This document shows, piece after piece, positions 18,274 to 27,878 of a DNA stretch of 64,000 bases. Numbering within the stretch: position 1 is the stretch's first letter; the number at the start of each line of letters is the position of its first letter. The notes beneath the pieces were generated by a model. The model was not told the origin of the DNA and did not search any database. It was given only the letters and a program-made list of their open reading frames with translations. This DNA is from Atopomonas sediminilitoris (GTDB lineage: Bacteria; Pseudomonadota; Gammaproteobacteria; Pseudomonadales; Pseudomonadaceae): assembly GCF_022601735.1 (NCBI RefSeq), contig NZ_JAKUMM010000003.1, positions 248,001-312,000 on the forward strand, given 5' to 3'. The translations under genes were made by a program, and so were the position numbers.

Positions 18274-19290
18274 CTACCACTTGGCGTATTGGTCTTCGAC
18301 AAAGCCCCAAAAATTCGTCAGCGTCACCGGTGCTTGCCCCGCTGGACGCAACACGCCCTCGAATCGGCCAAAGATTTGTTTAAACCGGCTGGCCACGATT
18401 AAGGCATTCATCTGTTCGCCATGTAGCCCTTCTGGGGTAAAGGTCAGCTCTACTTGGCCATCCTGCGAAAACACGCGCCACGGTTTAAGCGGCTGGTCTT
18501 GGTCAAAATCAAAAAAGCAGCCGTCCACTTTGTGCAGCTTGCCGTCTAGCCAATAACAGTTTTCCGTGACGCTGGTTTCATTGACGCCACAGGAGAGGTT
18601 AAAACCCACCGCCACGCCGTCAGCCACGCCCGAAGTACAGGCCCAGTTCCACCACGTTTCACGGCGCATAAATCCGGCCGACCAATCGTGGTGGGCATAA
18701 GCCCCGATAGCCGCCAGATCAAAATCGCCCAAGGGTGAGCTGACCTGCCCTTCACAGCGCACACCCGCGACCTTTTGCGCATAGACCCAGCCATTGACGG
18801 CAGCGCGCGTGCAGATGCACATCGGCTCGAAATCAGCATCCTGCTCAGAAAACCAGGCATCCATGCGGGTACCGTCGGCCAGCTCGACCAGCAGGCGCTT
18901 ACGCCGCCCTTCGGCGCTGTTTTCTAAGCGCATGCGCACACCGCCGACGGCGATTTCACACACGCCGTTATCGGGCACCTTAGAAAAGCGACTGGCCATG
19001 CCCAGTGGCAGCTTGATGCGCTTTTCAATTTGCTGGCCGGTTTGTGGGTGATACAGGTAAAAAAAGCCGACCGTCGCCCAGCGCAAATCTGCCAAAGCAC
19101 AACCGCCGATAAGCGTCTCGCTGATCACGCCAAAGTACTGGAATTGATGGAAAGCCCACTTTTTACGCCACGCGGCGCGCGGCTTACCCATGGGAGAGCG
19201 GTAATCGTAATCTAAGAAGTTAACCCGACTCGGTGGCGTCGGCAGCAGCCCAAATGCGGGGCGCCCTGCGGTAATCAGCGGTGTGGTCAT
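18274..19290 (-). CDS. DUF2804 family protein
   Basis: 338-residue protein of unknown function. The sequence is rich in Trp and Tyr and in beta-strand-like segments, with no signal peptide or membrane helix; short runs such as LLPTPPSRVNFLDYDYRS, GFMRRETWWNWAC and VGFNLSCGVNETS are characteristic of DUF2804. A related gene lies at 50925-51944 in this window, where the equivalent runs are ALWIGSVLNK and FHCASRKIGLPV. DUF2804 proteins have been suggested to adopt a lipocalin-like or hydroxysteroid-like beta fold, but I cannot assign an activity. Convergent with the patatin gene, followed upstream by the tandem GGDEF genes on the same strand. Confidence 0.8.
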   Translation of the reverse strand: MTTPLITAGRPAFGLLPTPPSRVNFLDYDYRSPMGKPRAAWRKKWAFHQFQYFGVISETLIGGCALADLRWATVGFFYLYHPQTGQQIEKRIKLPLGMASRFSKVPDNGVCEIAVGGVRMRLENSAEGRRKRLLVELADGTRMDAWFSEQDADFEPMCICTRAAVNGWVYAQKVAGVRCEGQVSSPLGDFDLAAIGAYAHHDWSAGFMRRETWWNWACTSGVADGVAVGFNLSCGVNETSVTENCYWLDGKLHKVDGCFFDFDQDQPLKPWRVFSQDGQVELTFTPEGLHGEQMNALIVASRFKQIFGRFEGVLRPAGQAPVTLTNFWGFVEDQYAKW

Positions 19291-19374
19291 GGTAAGGCCC
19301 TGTTCTTTTCAGCAACCTACCACAGGCAACAGCGGTTCAACTTGGCCGAAGCGGCCAGGGCTTTGCGCTTACGG

Positions 19375-20538
19375 TCAAATCCGCTGAACCTGATCGCGGC
19401 CACCCTCTTTGGCCCGATACAAGGCCCGATCGGCTTGCGCTAACAACGCTTGTTCATTCTCTTGCGGATGATCGTGCAGGCGACTGGCCACGCCCACCGA
19501 CAAGGTCACCACGGCACGCGTAGAAGACGCCGCATGAGAAATCGCCAAATGTCGCACCTGCTCCACCAGTTGCAGCGCGTGGCGCTGGGCGTCAGCGGGT
19601 TCGCTGTCGTAGAGCAACACGGCAAACTCTTCGCCACCGACACGCGCGGCCATATCCAACGGTCTTCTTGCGGTGCTCTGGAGTACTTCAGCGATACGCT
19701 GCAACGCCAGATCGCCGGCGGCATGACCGTAGTGATCATTAAACGCCTTAAAGTGATCAACATCGCACAGCAAAACGCTCAAACCGCGCTCATCGCGCTC
19801 CGCCTGCTGCCATAAGGTGCTCAGGTGCTGATCAAAACTACGGCGATTACTCAATCCGGTTAAACCGTCTTGCTCAGCCAACTCGCGATTAAGCCGTACG
19901 GTTAAAAACTGCTCGCGGGTTTTGAACTCCAGCATGTAACCGCCCACCGCACCGATCAGGTTGCCGCACAGCAAGAACAGCGCATTGGTGAGCAGCTGCA
20001 AACGTGGCACGCCTGCCCACAGCTCAATGGCAATAAAACCCAGCAAGATCATGACGGCGCACAGTACGGCTTCAGCAAGGCGCAGGCCGACCAAAAAGAA
20101 CCCTGCCATGGAAACCAACAGTAAGCCTTCATAGGGAAAGCTCAGATCACGGCTGTGCCCCAGGCCCACCACCGCTGCGGCGCCCAAGCCCACCACCACG
20201 ATGCACAACATGGTCAACGGGGAGATCAAATACAGCGGCATGCCACGCCACAACAACGCAGCAAACAACAGCAACGGCACCAACACCACCGCCCGCACCG
20301 CCATAAACAGACCGAGTAAGTCACTGGGCGCAATTAAAATATCGACCACACAAAACAGCAGCCAAAGCGCCACACCAAACACAATACTGATGCGCAGCAA
20401 ACCTAAGTTGCTGTAACCCTGCTGCTCACGAAACTCGTCCTCAAGCTTGGGCTCAAAGCGTAAGCGACGAAAACCTTGGGTCTTTTGTCGCGCATAGGCC
20501 GAGTCATCATGCGTTTGGCGGCGGCTAACAATTTCCAT
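19375..20538 (-). CDS. Membrane-bound GGDEF diguanylate cyclase (second of tandem pair)
   Basis: 387 residues. The first 50 are cytoplasmic, then five or six hydrophobic helices (about residues 50-210) form an integral-membrane sensor without a recognised name. The GGDEF domain (about 225-387) has LSNRRSFDQHL, the metal-binding CDVDHFKAFNDHYGHAAGD, the active site GGEEF and an RPLD inhibitory site five residues before it, so synthesis of c-di-GMP with product inhibition is expected. It starts three bases after the stop of its neighbour at 20542-21771 and is related to it, so the pair is an operon born from duplication. Confidence 0.9.
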   Translation of the reverse strand: MEIVSRRQTHDDSAYARQKTQGFRRLRFEPKLEDEFREQQGYSNLGLLRISIVFGVALWLLFCVVDILIAPSDLLGLFMAVRAVVLVPLLLFAALLWRGMPLYLISPLTMLCIVVVGLGAAAVVGLGHSRDLSFPYEGLLLVSMAGFFLVGLRLAEAVLCAVMILLGFIAIELWAGVPRLQLLTNALFLLCGNLIGAVGGYMLEFKTREQFLTVRLNRELAEQDGLTGLSNRRSFDQHLSTLWQQAERDERGLSVLLCDVDHFKAFNDHYGHAAGDLALQRIAEVLQSTARRPLDMAARVGGEEFAVLLYDSEPADAQRHALQLVEQVRHLAISHAASSTRAVVTLSVGVASRLHDHPQENEQALLAQADRALYRAKEGGRDQVQRI

Positions 20539-20541
20539 CGT

Positions 20542-21771
20542 TTATTCGCTTTGCTCCACACGGTTACGGCCAGCGTGCTTAGCCGCGTACAAGGCGGCAT
20601 CGGCACGTTGATAAAGACTGGTGAAATTATCATCGCGGCTGCTGACAGCCACCCCAGCACTTAATGTCACCACCTGCTTGCCGGGCAAGCCTGGATGGCG
20701 CAGCGACAACGCCTCGACGCGAACTCGCAACTGCTCGGCCAGATTAAATAACTCGTTCTTGTTGGTGTCGTGCACGATCACGGCAAATTCTTCACCGCCG
20801 ATACGTGCAGCAATATCTTGTGGGCGGCGGGTGCCGTCATTTAAGGCTTGCGCCACCAACTTCAGGACTTGGTCGCCGGCTTCGTGGCCACAACTGTCGT
20901 TATACGCCTTGAAGTGATCGACATCGAACAAACAAAAGCCCACCGCTATCGACTGACCACTCACCTGCTGCAGCCACTCACGCGCCATGAACTCTAAGCT
21001 GCGACGATTATGCAAGCCGGTCAAGCTGTCGCGCTCGGCGAGATAATTCAGCAGGTGCCGATTGAGAAACTGCTCGCGCTGGGTGTGATCTTGCAGGTAT
21101 CGCCCACAAGCGCAGACCAAAACCGCGAGAATCAAATAGAAGCTGTTGACCTGAAAAGACGGTAAAAACGCCTTACCCGCCACCAGCACTCCCAGCACAT
21201 GGGCGCCTACGACCAAGACAAAAGCCATCAGCAAGGAACGATGAAAGGTCATCCCCAAGGGGAAAAAGATCGCAATCACCATCAAGATCAAGCCGCTGAG
21301 CGAGTAGCTAAAGCCCAACTCACCATAAAGGAGATTGATCACCACCACCGACCACGCCCCGCCGATGATCACCGCTGGCGTTAGCGCCAACGAGAAGCGC
21401 TCCCAGCGCGGCAGTAACAACACCGGCACACAAGATGCCAAGCCTGCAAACACGATCCAACGACCATACAGCAGCCAATACAACTCTTGCGGCCAGACCT
21501 CCATCACCAGCACAGAACGTAAGCGCCAAAAATCTGAGAGCACAAACATGCCCCAGATCACCAGCGCGAGCAAAATCGCAATGCGCCGCTGACGAATTGC
21601 GGCGACGGCTAAATATTGGCAGTAGAGTTTTTCTAAGCGAGGTTGAAAGCGCAGCAAGGGAAAGCCCGCTTGCAGTTGCTGTGCAAACGGGTTGTCGGGG
21701 ATGTCACTCAGTAATTCGTGATAGCGCGTTAGCATCGCCATTCCTGCTGTGGGCTTGTATAAATTCAGCAC
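20542..21771 (-). CDS. Membrane-bound GGDEF diguanylate cyclase (first of tandem pair)
   Basis: 409 residues, same plan as the downstream gene: a cytoplasmic N-terminus, about six hydrophobic helices (about 60-235), then a GGDEF domain with LHNRRSLEFMA, FDVDHFKAYNDSCGHEAGD, active site GGEEF and inhibitory site RPQD. Both N-termini carry a similar run before the membrane (FPLLRFQPRLEKLY here, FRRLRFEPKLEDEF in the neighbour), evidence of common origin. Start could be 21771 or the internal Met at 21741. Expected to make c-di-GMP at the inner membrane. Upstream is recQ on the same strand, 66 bases away. Confidence 0.9.
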   Translation of the reverse strand: MLNLYKPTAGMAMLTRYHELLSDIPDNPFAQQLQAGFPLLRFQPRLEKLYCQYLAVAAIRQRRIAILLALVIWGMFVLSDFWRLRSVLVMEVWPQELYWLLYGRWIVFAGLASCVPVLLLPRWERFSLALTPAVIIGGAWSVVVINLLYGELGFSYSLSGLILMVIAIFFPLGMTFHRSLLMAFVLVVGAHVLGVLVAGKAFLPSFQVNSFYLILAVLVCACGRYLQDHTQREQFLNRHLLNYLAERDSLTGLHNRRSLEFMAREWLQQVSGQSIAVGFCLFDVDHFKAYNDSCGHEAGDQVLKLVAQALNDGTRRPQDIAARIGGEEFAVIVHDTNKNELFNLAEQLRVRVEALSLRHPGLPGKQVVTLSAGVAVSSRDDNFTSLYQRADAALYAAKHAGRNRVEQSE

Positions 21772-21837
21772 AAAGCAGCGTTTGGCGCCAATTTTTCCGC
21801 GTTAACCGTCTGTTTTTTATCAGCAACGCGCGTTGCG

Positions 21838-23967
21838 TTAATCCAGCAGCTCCGCCGCCAACGCACTGCGTACGCAATGCAGCACGCCGTCAGGCACTTT
21901 GCGCGTTAAGCGCTCGCGCACTTGCGCCACGCCTGGCAAATCGCCGTCGGTATCTAAGAAAGCATCTTGCACTTCGCCCAGCACGTCGTCGGGCAAATCA
22001 AGGGCTTCCTCTAGTGACAAATGCCCTGCACTGATCAGCTCGGCCAGATAAGCGTACACACTCTTCTCGCTCAAACTCAGTTGTGCGGCCATTTGTGTGG
22101 GCGTCATACCGGCGCGAGCCAAGCTAGCCAGTTCATGGCGCAAATCCTCAGGGCGCGCGGCCGACACCGGCGCACTCCCTTGCAAGACGGCCAAAAAGGC
22201 CTCGCCGTAGCGTTCTAACTTGCGAGCCCCAACGCCGCTAACCTGGGCCATTTGGCTCAAGCTGGTGGGCTGTTGGCGCAACATATCGAGCAAGGTAGCG
22301 TCAGGGAAGATCACATACGGCGGCACGCTGTGCTCCTGTGCGAGCTGCTTACGCAAAGTGCGCAGCGCCTCCCACAGATCCCGCTCATCACTGCGAACCA
22401 AATCGCGGGCGGCGCTACCGCGCGCCGCGCTACGTGCCGGCTGATGCTGCTCACGGCGCAATTGCAGCGTGGCCTCCCCCCGTAGCAACGGCCGACAAGC
22501 CTCGGTTAAACGCAGACCACCGTAGGCATCCAAATCGACATCGGCCAAGCCGCGCGCCACCAGCTGACGAAAGATGGTGCGCCACTCTTGCTCGCTGTGC
22601 TGCTGACCTTGACCAAACACCGACAAGTGCTGATGCCCAAGGCTTTGCACCTTGTCGGTTTGTTTGCCGAGCAAGATATCCACTTGCTGGCCAACGCCAT
22701 AACGCTGACCACTGCGATAGATACACGACAGCGCCAAGCGCGCCGACTCGGTGGCGTCCCAGGTTTGCACGCCATCGATACAAATATCGCAATGCCCACA
22801 AGGCTCTGCGAGGTGCTCGCCAAAGTACTCCAACAGGGCTTGGCGACGGCAGCGGGTTTCTTCACACAAGGCCAGCATGGCATCGAGCTTATGACGCTCA
22901 ATACGCTTGTGCCGCTCGTCACCCTCACCGTTTTGCAGCATCTGCTTTAAAAACAGCATGTCTTGCAGGCCGTAAGCCATCCACGCATCCGAGGGCAGCC
23001 CGTCACGACCGGCACGGCCGGTTTCTTGGTAATAGGCTTCCAGCGACTTGGGCAAATCCAAATGCGCCACAAAGCGCACATTGGGCTTATCGATGCCCAT
23101 ACCGAAGGCAATGGTGGCGACCATGATCAAGCCTTCTTCGTTGAGAAAGCGCTTTTGATGATAGGAGCGCAGCTCGTTAGCCAGCCCGGCGTGGTAGGGC
23201 AAGGCGGGATAACCTTGCTCGCTCAAGTAGGCCGCGACTTCCTCAACTTTTTTGCGCGATAGGCAATACACAATGCCCGCATCGCCTTTGCGCTCAGCCA
23301 AAAAGCCCAGCAACTGCTTACGTGGCTGATCTTTGGGCACGATGCGGTAAAAAATATTCGGGCGATCGAAACTGGCGACGAACTCCGCCGCGTGCTGCAA
23401 GTGCAGGCGCTGGCGAATCTCATCACGCGTGCGCTGATCTGCCGTGGCAGTCAGGGCGATGCGCGGCACCTGCGGAAACAACTCGGCCAACCGGCCCAAT
23501 TGCAGATATTCGGGGCGAAAATCGTGCCCCCACTGCGAGACGCAATGCGCCTCATCAATGGCGAACAAAGCCAGCGGTAGAGTTTCTAAAAACGCCAGCA
23601 TGCGCGGCTGCACCAGTCGCTCGGGGGCCAGGTAGAGCATTTTCAGCTCGCCTGTACGCACGCGCTGCGCGATCTCGCGCTGCTCATCGGCACTTTGCAG
23701 CGAATTCAGCGCCGCCGCTGCTACACCGAGCTCATCCAGGGTCGCGACCTGATCTTCCATCAAGGCAATCAGCGGCGACACCACCACACACAAACCGTCG
23801 CGCAGCAAACCAGGAATTTGAAAGCACAATGACTTGCCGCCGCCAGTGGGCATGAGCACCAAGGCGTCGCCGCCCTCGGCGACTTGCTCAATAATTTCGG
23901 CTTGGCGGCCACGAAACGCATCGTAGCCAAAAATCTGCTTGAGTAATGCTTGGGCTGCTTGGCGCAT
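21838..23967 (-). CDS. recQ: ATP-dependent DNA helicase RecQ
   Basis: 3'-5' DNA helicase for recombination and repair. 709 residues, a little longer than E. coli RecQ (about 610). Motifs: Walker A TGGGKS (about residue 42), DEAH box in [19 protein letters not shown] (about 136-154), motif [15 protein letters not shown], the zinc-binding cysteines ([17 protein letters not shown]...CGHCDIC), a winged-helix RQC region and a C-terminal HRDC domain (about 525-600). An extra C-terminal stretch of about 100 residues contains a helix-turn-helix-like segment ([22 protein letters not shown]) known from some RecQ proteins. Divergent from the UPF0149 gene. Confidence 0.96.
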   Translation of the reverse strand: MRQAAQALLKQIFGYDAFRGRQAEIIEQVAEGGDALVLMPTGGGKSLCFQIPGLLRDGLCVVVSPLIALMEDQVATLDELGVAAAALNSLQSADEQREIAQRVRTGELKMLYLAPERLVQPRMLAFLETLPLALFAIDEAHCVSQWGHDFRPEYLQLGRLAELFPQVPRIALTATADQRTRDEIRQRLHLQHAAEFVASFDRPNIFYRIVPKDQPRKQLLGFLAERKGDAGIVYCLSRKKVEEVAAYLSEQGYPALPYHAGLANELRSYHQKRFLNEEGLIMVATIAFGMGIDKPNVRFVAHLDLPKSLEAYYQETGRAGRDGLPSDAWMAYGLQDMLFLKQMLQNGEGDERHKRIERHKLDAMLALCEETRCRRQALLEYFGEHLAEPCGHCDICIDGVQTWDATESARLALSCIYRSGQRYGVGQQVDILLGKQTDKVQSLGHQHLSVFGQGQQHSEQEWRTIFRQLVARGLADVDLDAYGGLRLTEACRPLLRGEATLQLRREQHQPARSAARGSAARDLVRSDERDLWEALRTLRKQLAQEHSVPPYVIFPDATLLDMLRQQPTSLSQMAQVSGVGARKLERYGEAFLAVLQGSAPVSAARPEDLRHELASLARAGMTPTQMAAQLSLSEKSVYAYLAELISAGHLSLEEALDLPDDVLGEVQDAFLDTDGDLPGVAQVRERLTRKVPDGVLHCVRSALAAELLD

Positions 23968-24094
23968 GCCCTTCCCCCGTGCTGCTGACTGGCTGCCCGT
24001 AGACAGAATCGGCGGGCATTATATGTCAGCCGCTTGGGCACAGGCGGCCTCTCGTCTACAATCGACTCGATTCCCTCTTGATGAGCACGCTCCC

Positions 24095-24679
24095 ATGTCA
24101 TTTGCCGACCAGCAGGCCCGCCTGCAAGCCTTCCTCGATGCCGACGATTTGCACGAAGAAGCGCTAGATTTTATGGCCACCCACGGCTTTCTAACTGCCT
24201 TGGCGATTTCGAGCGACGAAGTACCCGAGCAAGAGTGGCTAAACGCCTTGTTTGCTGAAGATCCGCATTACCAAGATGCGCAGCAGAAAAACGATATTGA
24301 AGAGGCGTTGCGCAACCTCAAGCAGCAAATCACTCGCCAACTGGCCAGCGATGAAGACATGGAATTGCCCTGCGACCTCGACTTGGGTGAAGAGCCCGAC
24401 GAAAGCGATCTGCGCGGCTGGTGCATCGGCTTTATGGAAGGCGTGTTCCTGCGCGAAGAAGCGTGGTTTGAACAAGCCGAGGAAGAAGTCAGCGAGCTGT
24501 TGCTCCCCATCATGGTCGGCTCGGGCTTGTTTGATGAGCAGGAAGAGTTTGCCGAAATCGTCGATGACGATGACTTGGTCGACGACATGGTCGGACAGAT
24601 TCCTGAGGTTCTGACCACCTTGTTCTTGCTCACCCAAGCGCCCGAAGAAAAACCCGCCCTGCTCAAGCCGCGCCACTAA
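24095..24679 (+). CDS. UPF0149 (YgfB/YecA-like) family protein
   Basis: 194-residue acidic protein of the YgfB/YecA group. A conserved block DLRGWCIGFMEGVF (about residues 107-120) and alternating helices are typical; no SEC-C zinc motif is seen at the C-terminus, which ends ...LLKPRH. The ATG at 24095 gives MSFADQQARLQAFLD and is preferred over earlier in-frame starts, which would overlap the recQ promoter side. Function is uncertain; a YgfB relative in P. aeruginosa is a regulator of ampDh3, but that cannot be transferred to this copy. Twelve bases upstream of the YbaN-like gene, probably cotranscribed. Confidence 0.8.
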   Translation: MSFADQQARLQAFLDADDLHEEALDFMATHGFLTALAISSDEVPEQEWLNALFAEDPHYQDAQQKNDIEEALRNLKQQITRQLASDEDMELPCDLDLGEEPDESDLRGWCIGFMEGVFLREEAWFEQAEEEVSELLLPIMVGSGLFDEQEEFAEIVDDDDLVDDMVGQIPEVLTTLFLLTQAPEEKPALLKPRH

Positions 24680-24690
24680 GCGCCGCTAAC

Positions 24691-25089
24691 ATGCCCCCGC
24701 ACAGCCCCCGCGAATTTCAGCAACCTTGGTTGCGCGGGGTGCTGTTTGCCTGTGGCTGGTTGTGCGTGGTGCTAGGCGTCATCGGCATCGCCCTGCCCGG
24801 CTTACCCACCACCCCATTTTTATTGCTGGCCGCCGCCTGCTTTGTGCGCAGCTCCGAGCGCGTGTATCGCTGGCTAGTACAACACCCACAGCTTGGCCCT
24901 TGGGTGCGCGACTATCTCGATGGCAGCGGCATGCCGCGCAAAGCCAAAATTTACGCACTGACGCTGATTTGGGGCTGCATTGCGCTGTCAGCCTTGCTGG
25001 TGCCACGTCCAAGTCTGTGGCTATTTATGCTGCTGGGCGGGCTGTGCGGCAGTTACTTTGTGCTCAAACAGAAAACCCGCGACCGCTAA
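24691..25089 (+). CDS. YbaN / DUF454 inner-membrane protein
   Basis: 132 residues with three or four hydrophobic helices. The run GLPTTPFLLLAAACFVRSS (about residues 32-50) and WVRDYLDGSGMPRKAK are the DUF454 signatures. No activity is known for the family. It follows the UPF0149 gene by eleven bases. A 114-base gap with no recognised signal separates it from lapG. Confidence 0.85.
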   Translation: MPPHSPREFQQPWLRGVLFACGWLCVVLGVIGIALPGLPTTPFLLLAAACFVRSSERVYRWLVQHPQLGPWVRDYLDGSGMPRKAKIYALTLIWGCIALSALLVPRPSLWLFMLLGGLCGSYFVLKQKTRDR

Positions 25090-25203
25090 CCACCGCCACT
25101 GTTCGCGCTGTATCGCCGGCCTAGCTTAGCCGCTGCTTGAACAGGAAAACCCGCACAAAACCTCTACACTCTGGGGTATTCGTTCATCACGCTTGGATCG
25201 CCC

Positions 25204-25914
25204 ATGCCAGGCATTGCCCTGTCGATGCGCTTGCGACCGCTCAGTTGGCACTTACCCGCCACGCTGGCGGCTTGGCTATTGGCAGCCGCCTTATTAGTGG
25301 CTAAGCCCGCCAGCGCGCCATGGGATTTCAGCCTGATCTTGCGCCAAGCGCAAAGCCTATACCCCAACCACAGCGCCGCCGGCCTGCGCCGTTTAGAAGC
25401 CTGGCAAAGCTTTATTGAGCGCAGCCAAGCGCTCAGCGAAGACGCCAAACTCGACGCCGTCAATCGCTTCTTTAACGACTACCTGCTGTTTGCTAACGAC
25501 AGCCAAATTTGGGGCCAAGTCGATTACTGGGCCAGCCCCGTGGAAAGTCTGCTGCGCGGTGAAGCCGACTGTGAAGACTATTCGCTGGCCAAATACTTCA
25601 CCTTGCGCCAACTCGGCGTGCCCAGCGAACGTCTGCGCATCACCTACGTAAAAGCCTTAGAGCTAAATCAAGCGCACATGGTGCTGACCTATTACGCCGA
25701 CGGCGCACGCGAGCCCTTAGTGCTCGACAACCTGATTCCCAGTATTCGCCCCGCCTCCGCCCGCCGCGATTTATTGCCGGTGTATGCCTTTAACGCCGAA
25801 GGCGTTTGGCTGCCTGGCCCAGCTGGCGGACGGCGTACCGGCGACAGTAAGAAACTCGCGCGCTGGCAAGACTTGCAAGACAAGATGCAACGCGAAGGAT
25901 TTCCCCCCGAATAG
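25204..25914 (+). CDS. lapG: LapG-type periplasmic cysteine protease
   Basis: Calcium-dependent transglutaminase-like protease that releases LapA-type adhesins by cutting their N-terminal retention module. 236 residues with a signal peptide (about 1-38). The Cys-His-Asp triad is visible: Cys123 in GEADCEDYS, His158 in NQAHMVL and Asp175 in VLDNL, with the same spacing as in Pseudomonas fluorescens LapG to within two residues. Asp/Glu next to the Cys fit the known calcium site. It is followed 14 bases later by lapD, and its predicted target (TAAG) occurs in the adhesin encoded at 28897-41349. Identification is strong. Confidence 0.95.
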   Translation: MPGIALSMRLRPLSWHLPATLAAWLLAAALLVAKPASAPWDFSLILRQAQSLYPNHSAAGLRRLEAWQSFIERSQALSEDAKLDAVNRFFNDYLLFANDSQIWGQVDYWASPVESLLRGEADCEDYSLAKYFTLRQLGVPSERLRITYVKALELNQAHMVLTYYADGAREPLVLDNLIPSIRPASARRDLLPVYAFNAEGVWLPGPAGGRRTGDSKKLARWQDLQDKMQREGFPPE

Positions 25915-25928
25915 GGGTAGGAGGAAGC

Positions 25929-27878
25929 ATGTCACTGCTTAAACAACTGTTCTTGGCCATCTGTGTATTTCTGTTGGTGGCTTTTAGCGGCAGTTTTATC
26001 GTTGGGCTGGAAAACTCGCGCGACCAGCAAGTCGAGCAACTACGCTCACACGCGCAAGACGCCGCCACAGCGCTGGGCTTATCCCTCACCCCGCACGTGG
26101 ATGACCCCGCGATGCTCGAGGTGATGGTCAACGCCATCTTCGACAGCGGCTACTTTGCGCAAATCGAAATCCGCAGCCTGCCCGACAACGCGGTGTTGGT
26201 CAGCCGCGACCTCAGTGACAGCCGCATTCAAGCGCCGGACTGGTTTGTGCAATTGGTCGACCTCAAGCCCCAAGGCGGTGACGCCCTGTTGATGCGCGGC
26301 TGGGAGCAAGCCGCCACCATCCATGTGGTCAGCCACCCGCAATTTGCCCTGAATAAACTCTGGCATAGCGCTCTCGGCAGCTTGGGCTGGTTGAGCTTGT
26401 GCGCGCTGCTCAGCGCTTTAATCGGCGGCTGGCTGCTGCGCCTGCAATTACGCCCGCTGGATTACATGGTCAAACAAGCGCGCGCCATCACTCGCCGCGA
26501 GTACTTAGTCGCGCCACAACTGCCCAGCCCGCCTGAGTTGCAGCGCGTGGTGCAGGCCATGAACCTGATGGTCAGCAAGCTCAAAAGCTTGTTTGAAGAA
26601 GAAGCCGCACGCAGCGAAGCCTTACGCCGCCAAGCCTACCAAGACGAGCTCACCGGCCTGAGCAACCGCCGCTGGTTTGATATGCAGCTCAATGCCCTGC
26701 TCAACCCTGACGAGCACAAAGCGGGGGGCTTTCTTGTGCTCCTGCATTTAAATGACTTAGCCGGCCTCAATCAGCGCCTCGGTGGTAAGCCGGTGGACCA
26801 GTTGATCCAGACCTTGGCCAACATCCTCTTAGAACACGGCAAAGGGCAAGATCACCCTGGCTGGCAATGCGCGCGCAGCCGTGCCGGCGAGTTGGCGTTA
26901 TTGGCACCCGGTTTAGCCGGCGACGACGCCGAGCAACTGGCAGCCAAACTCAGCGGATTACTCGAAGTGCTGCGCGAACAGGGTTTGTCCGACTGCACAC
27001 CCGTTGCGTGGCTCGGCCTAGCCGCCATGCAGCCCGGTGAAACACCTGCCACGGTGTTACAGCGCAGCGACCAAGCCCTGCAACTGGCGCAAAGCCGCAG
27101 CGATCAACCATGGGCGTTGATCGGCGAGCAAAGCCTGAGCAGTGACCGCGGCCAAGCGTATTGGCGCACGCGCCTTGAAAAGGCACTGCAACATGAGCTG
27201 ATCCAGCTGTTCTTCCAGCCGGTGGTCAGCTGCGCCGACACCAGCCAAGTACTGCACGAGAAAGTGCTCGCCAGATTGGATGATCACGGCGACAGCGAAC
27301 CACTCAACGCCGGACGTTTTTTGCCGTGGATAGAACGTTTAGGCCTAGGCGCTGAGCTCGACCGGCAAGTACTGGAAAAAGTGTTGCAGCACCTTAGCCT
27401 ACACGCGGGCCAACTGGCGATGAGCTTATCCCCCGCCACCGCCCAGCAAGAGCCCGCACGCCGACAATTGCTGGCCACCTTGGCGCAGCACCCCGAGGCC
27501 CGTAACCGCTTAATCTTAGAGATGGACGAGCGCCATCTACCGCCTACCGACATGCTGGTGCAACTGGCTCGGCAACTGCGCCGCTTGGGCGTAGGGTTGG
27601 GCATTCAGCACTTTGGCGGGCGCTTTAGTTTGATCGGCAACCTCACCCACATGGGCTTGGCTTACCTCAAAATCGATGGCAGCTACATACATGGCATTGA
27701 CCAAGAACCGGATCGTCACCTGTTTCTTGAGGCCATGCAGCGCGCCGCCCGCAGCATTGATTTGACCTTGATTGCCGAAATGGTCGAAACCCAAGGCGAG
27801 CTGGCCGTTCTGCGGCAGCTCAACATTCAAGGCGCTACCGGTCGCTACTTTGGCAAACCACAACCTGACGCCCCTTAA
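25929..27878 (+). CDS. lapD: LapD-type c-di-GMP receptor that sequesters LapG
   Basis: 649-residue inside-out signalling protein. One membrane helix at about 5-25, a periplasmic PAS-like output domain (about 26-140), a second helix (about 145-170), HAMP, then degenerate GGDEF and EAL domains. The GGDEF site reads RAGELALL and the EAL site reads KVLARL; the DDFGTG loop is replaced by IQHFGGRFS, so no enzyme activity is expected. KIDGSYIHG and IAEMVET remain, consistent with c-di-GMP binding by the EAL domain. When bound it should hold LapG in the periplasm and keep the adhesin on the surface. AGGAGG precedes the ATG. The last four bases overlap the end of the convergent menA-like gene. Confidence 0.95.
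   Translation: MSLLKQLFLAICVFLLVAFSGSFIVGLENSRDQQVEQLRSHAQDAATALGLSLTPHVDDPAMLEVMVNAIFDSGYFAQIEIRSLPDNAVLVSRDLSDSRIQAPDWFVQLVDLKPQGGDALLMRGWEQAATIHVVSHPQFALNKLWHSALGSLGWLSLCALLSALIGGWLLRLQLRPLDYMVKQARAITRREYLVAPQLPSPPELQRVVQAMNLMVSKLKSLFEEEAARSEALRRQAYQDELTGLSNRRWFDMQLNALLNPDEHKAGGFLVLLHLNDLAGLNQRLGGKPVDQLIQTLANILLEHGKGQDHPGWQCARSRAGELALLAPGLAGDDAEQLAAKLSGLLEVLREQGLSDCTPVAWLGLAAMQPGETPATVLQRSDQALQLAQSRSDQPWALIGEQSLSSDRGQAYWRTRLEKALQHELIQLFFQPVVSCADTSQVLHEKVLARLDDHGDSEPLNAGRFLPWIERLGLGAELDRQVLEKVLQHLSLHAGQLAMSLSPATAQQEPARRQLLATLAQHPEARNRLILEMDERHLPPTDMLVQLARQLRRLGVGLGIQHFGGRFSLIGNLTHMGLAYLKIDGSYIHGIDQEPDRHLFLEAMQRAARSIDLTLIAEMVETQGELAVLRQLNIQGATGRYFGKPQPDAP

Noticed and set aside
19343..19357. 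Short perfect hairpin (TGGCCG-AAG-CGGCCA) after the tandem cyclase genes
   Set aside because: No T tract and a common GGCC-type palindrome; too weak to call a terminator.
21824..21842. GCAACGCGCGTTGC palindrome at the recQ stop with a nearby T run
   Set aside because: The T run lies on the wrong side for a recQ terminator and no plus-strand transcript is expected there.
22338..23126. 262-codon plus-strand frame opposite recQ
   Set aside because: Arg/Ala/Pro-rich antisense shadow with no ribosome site.
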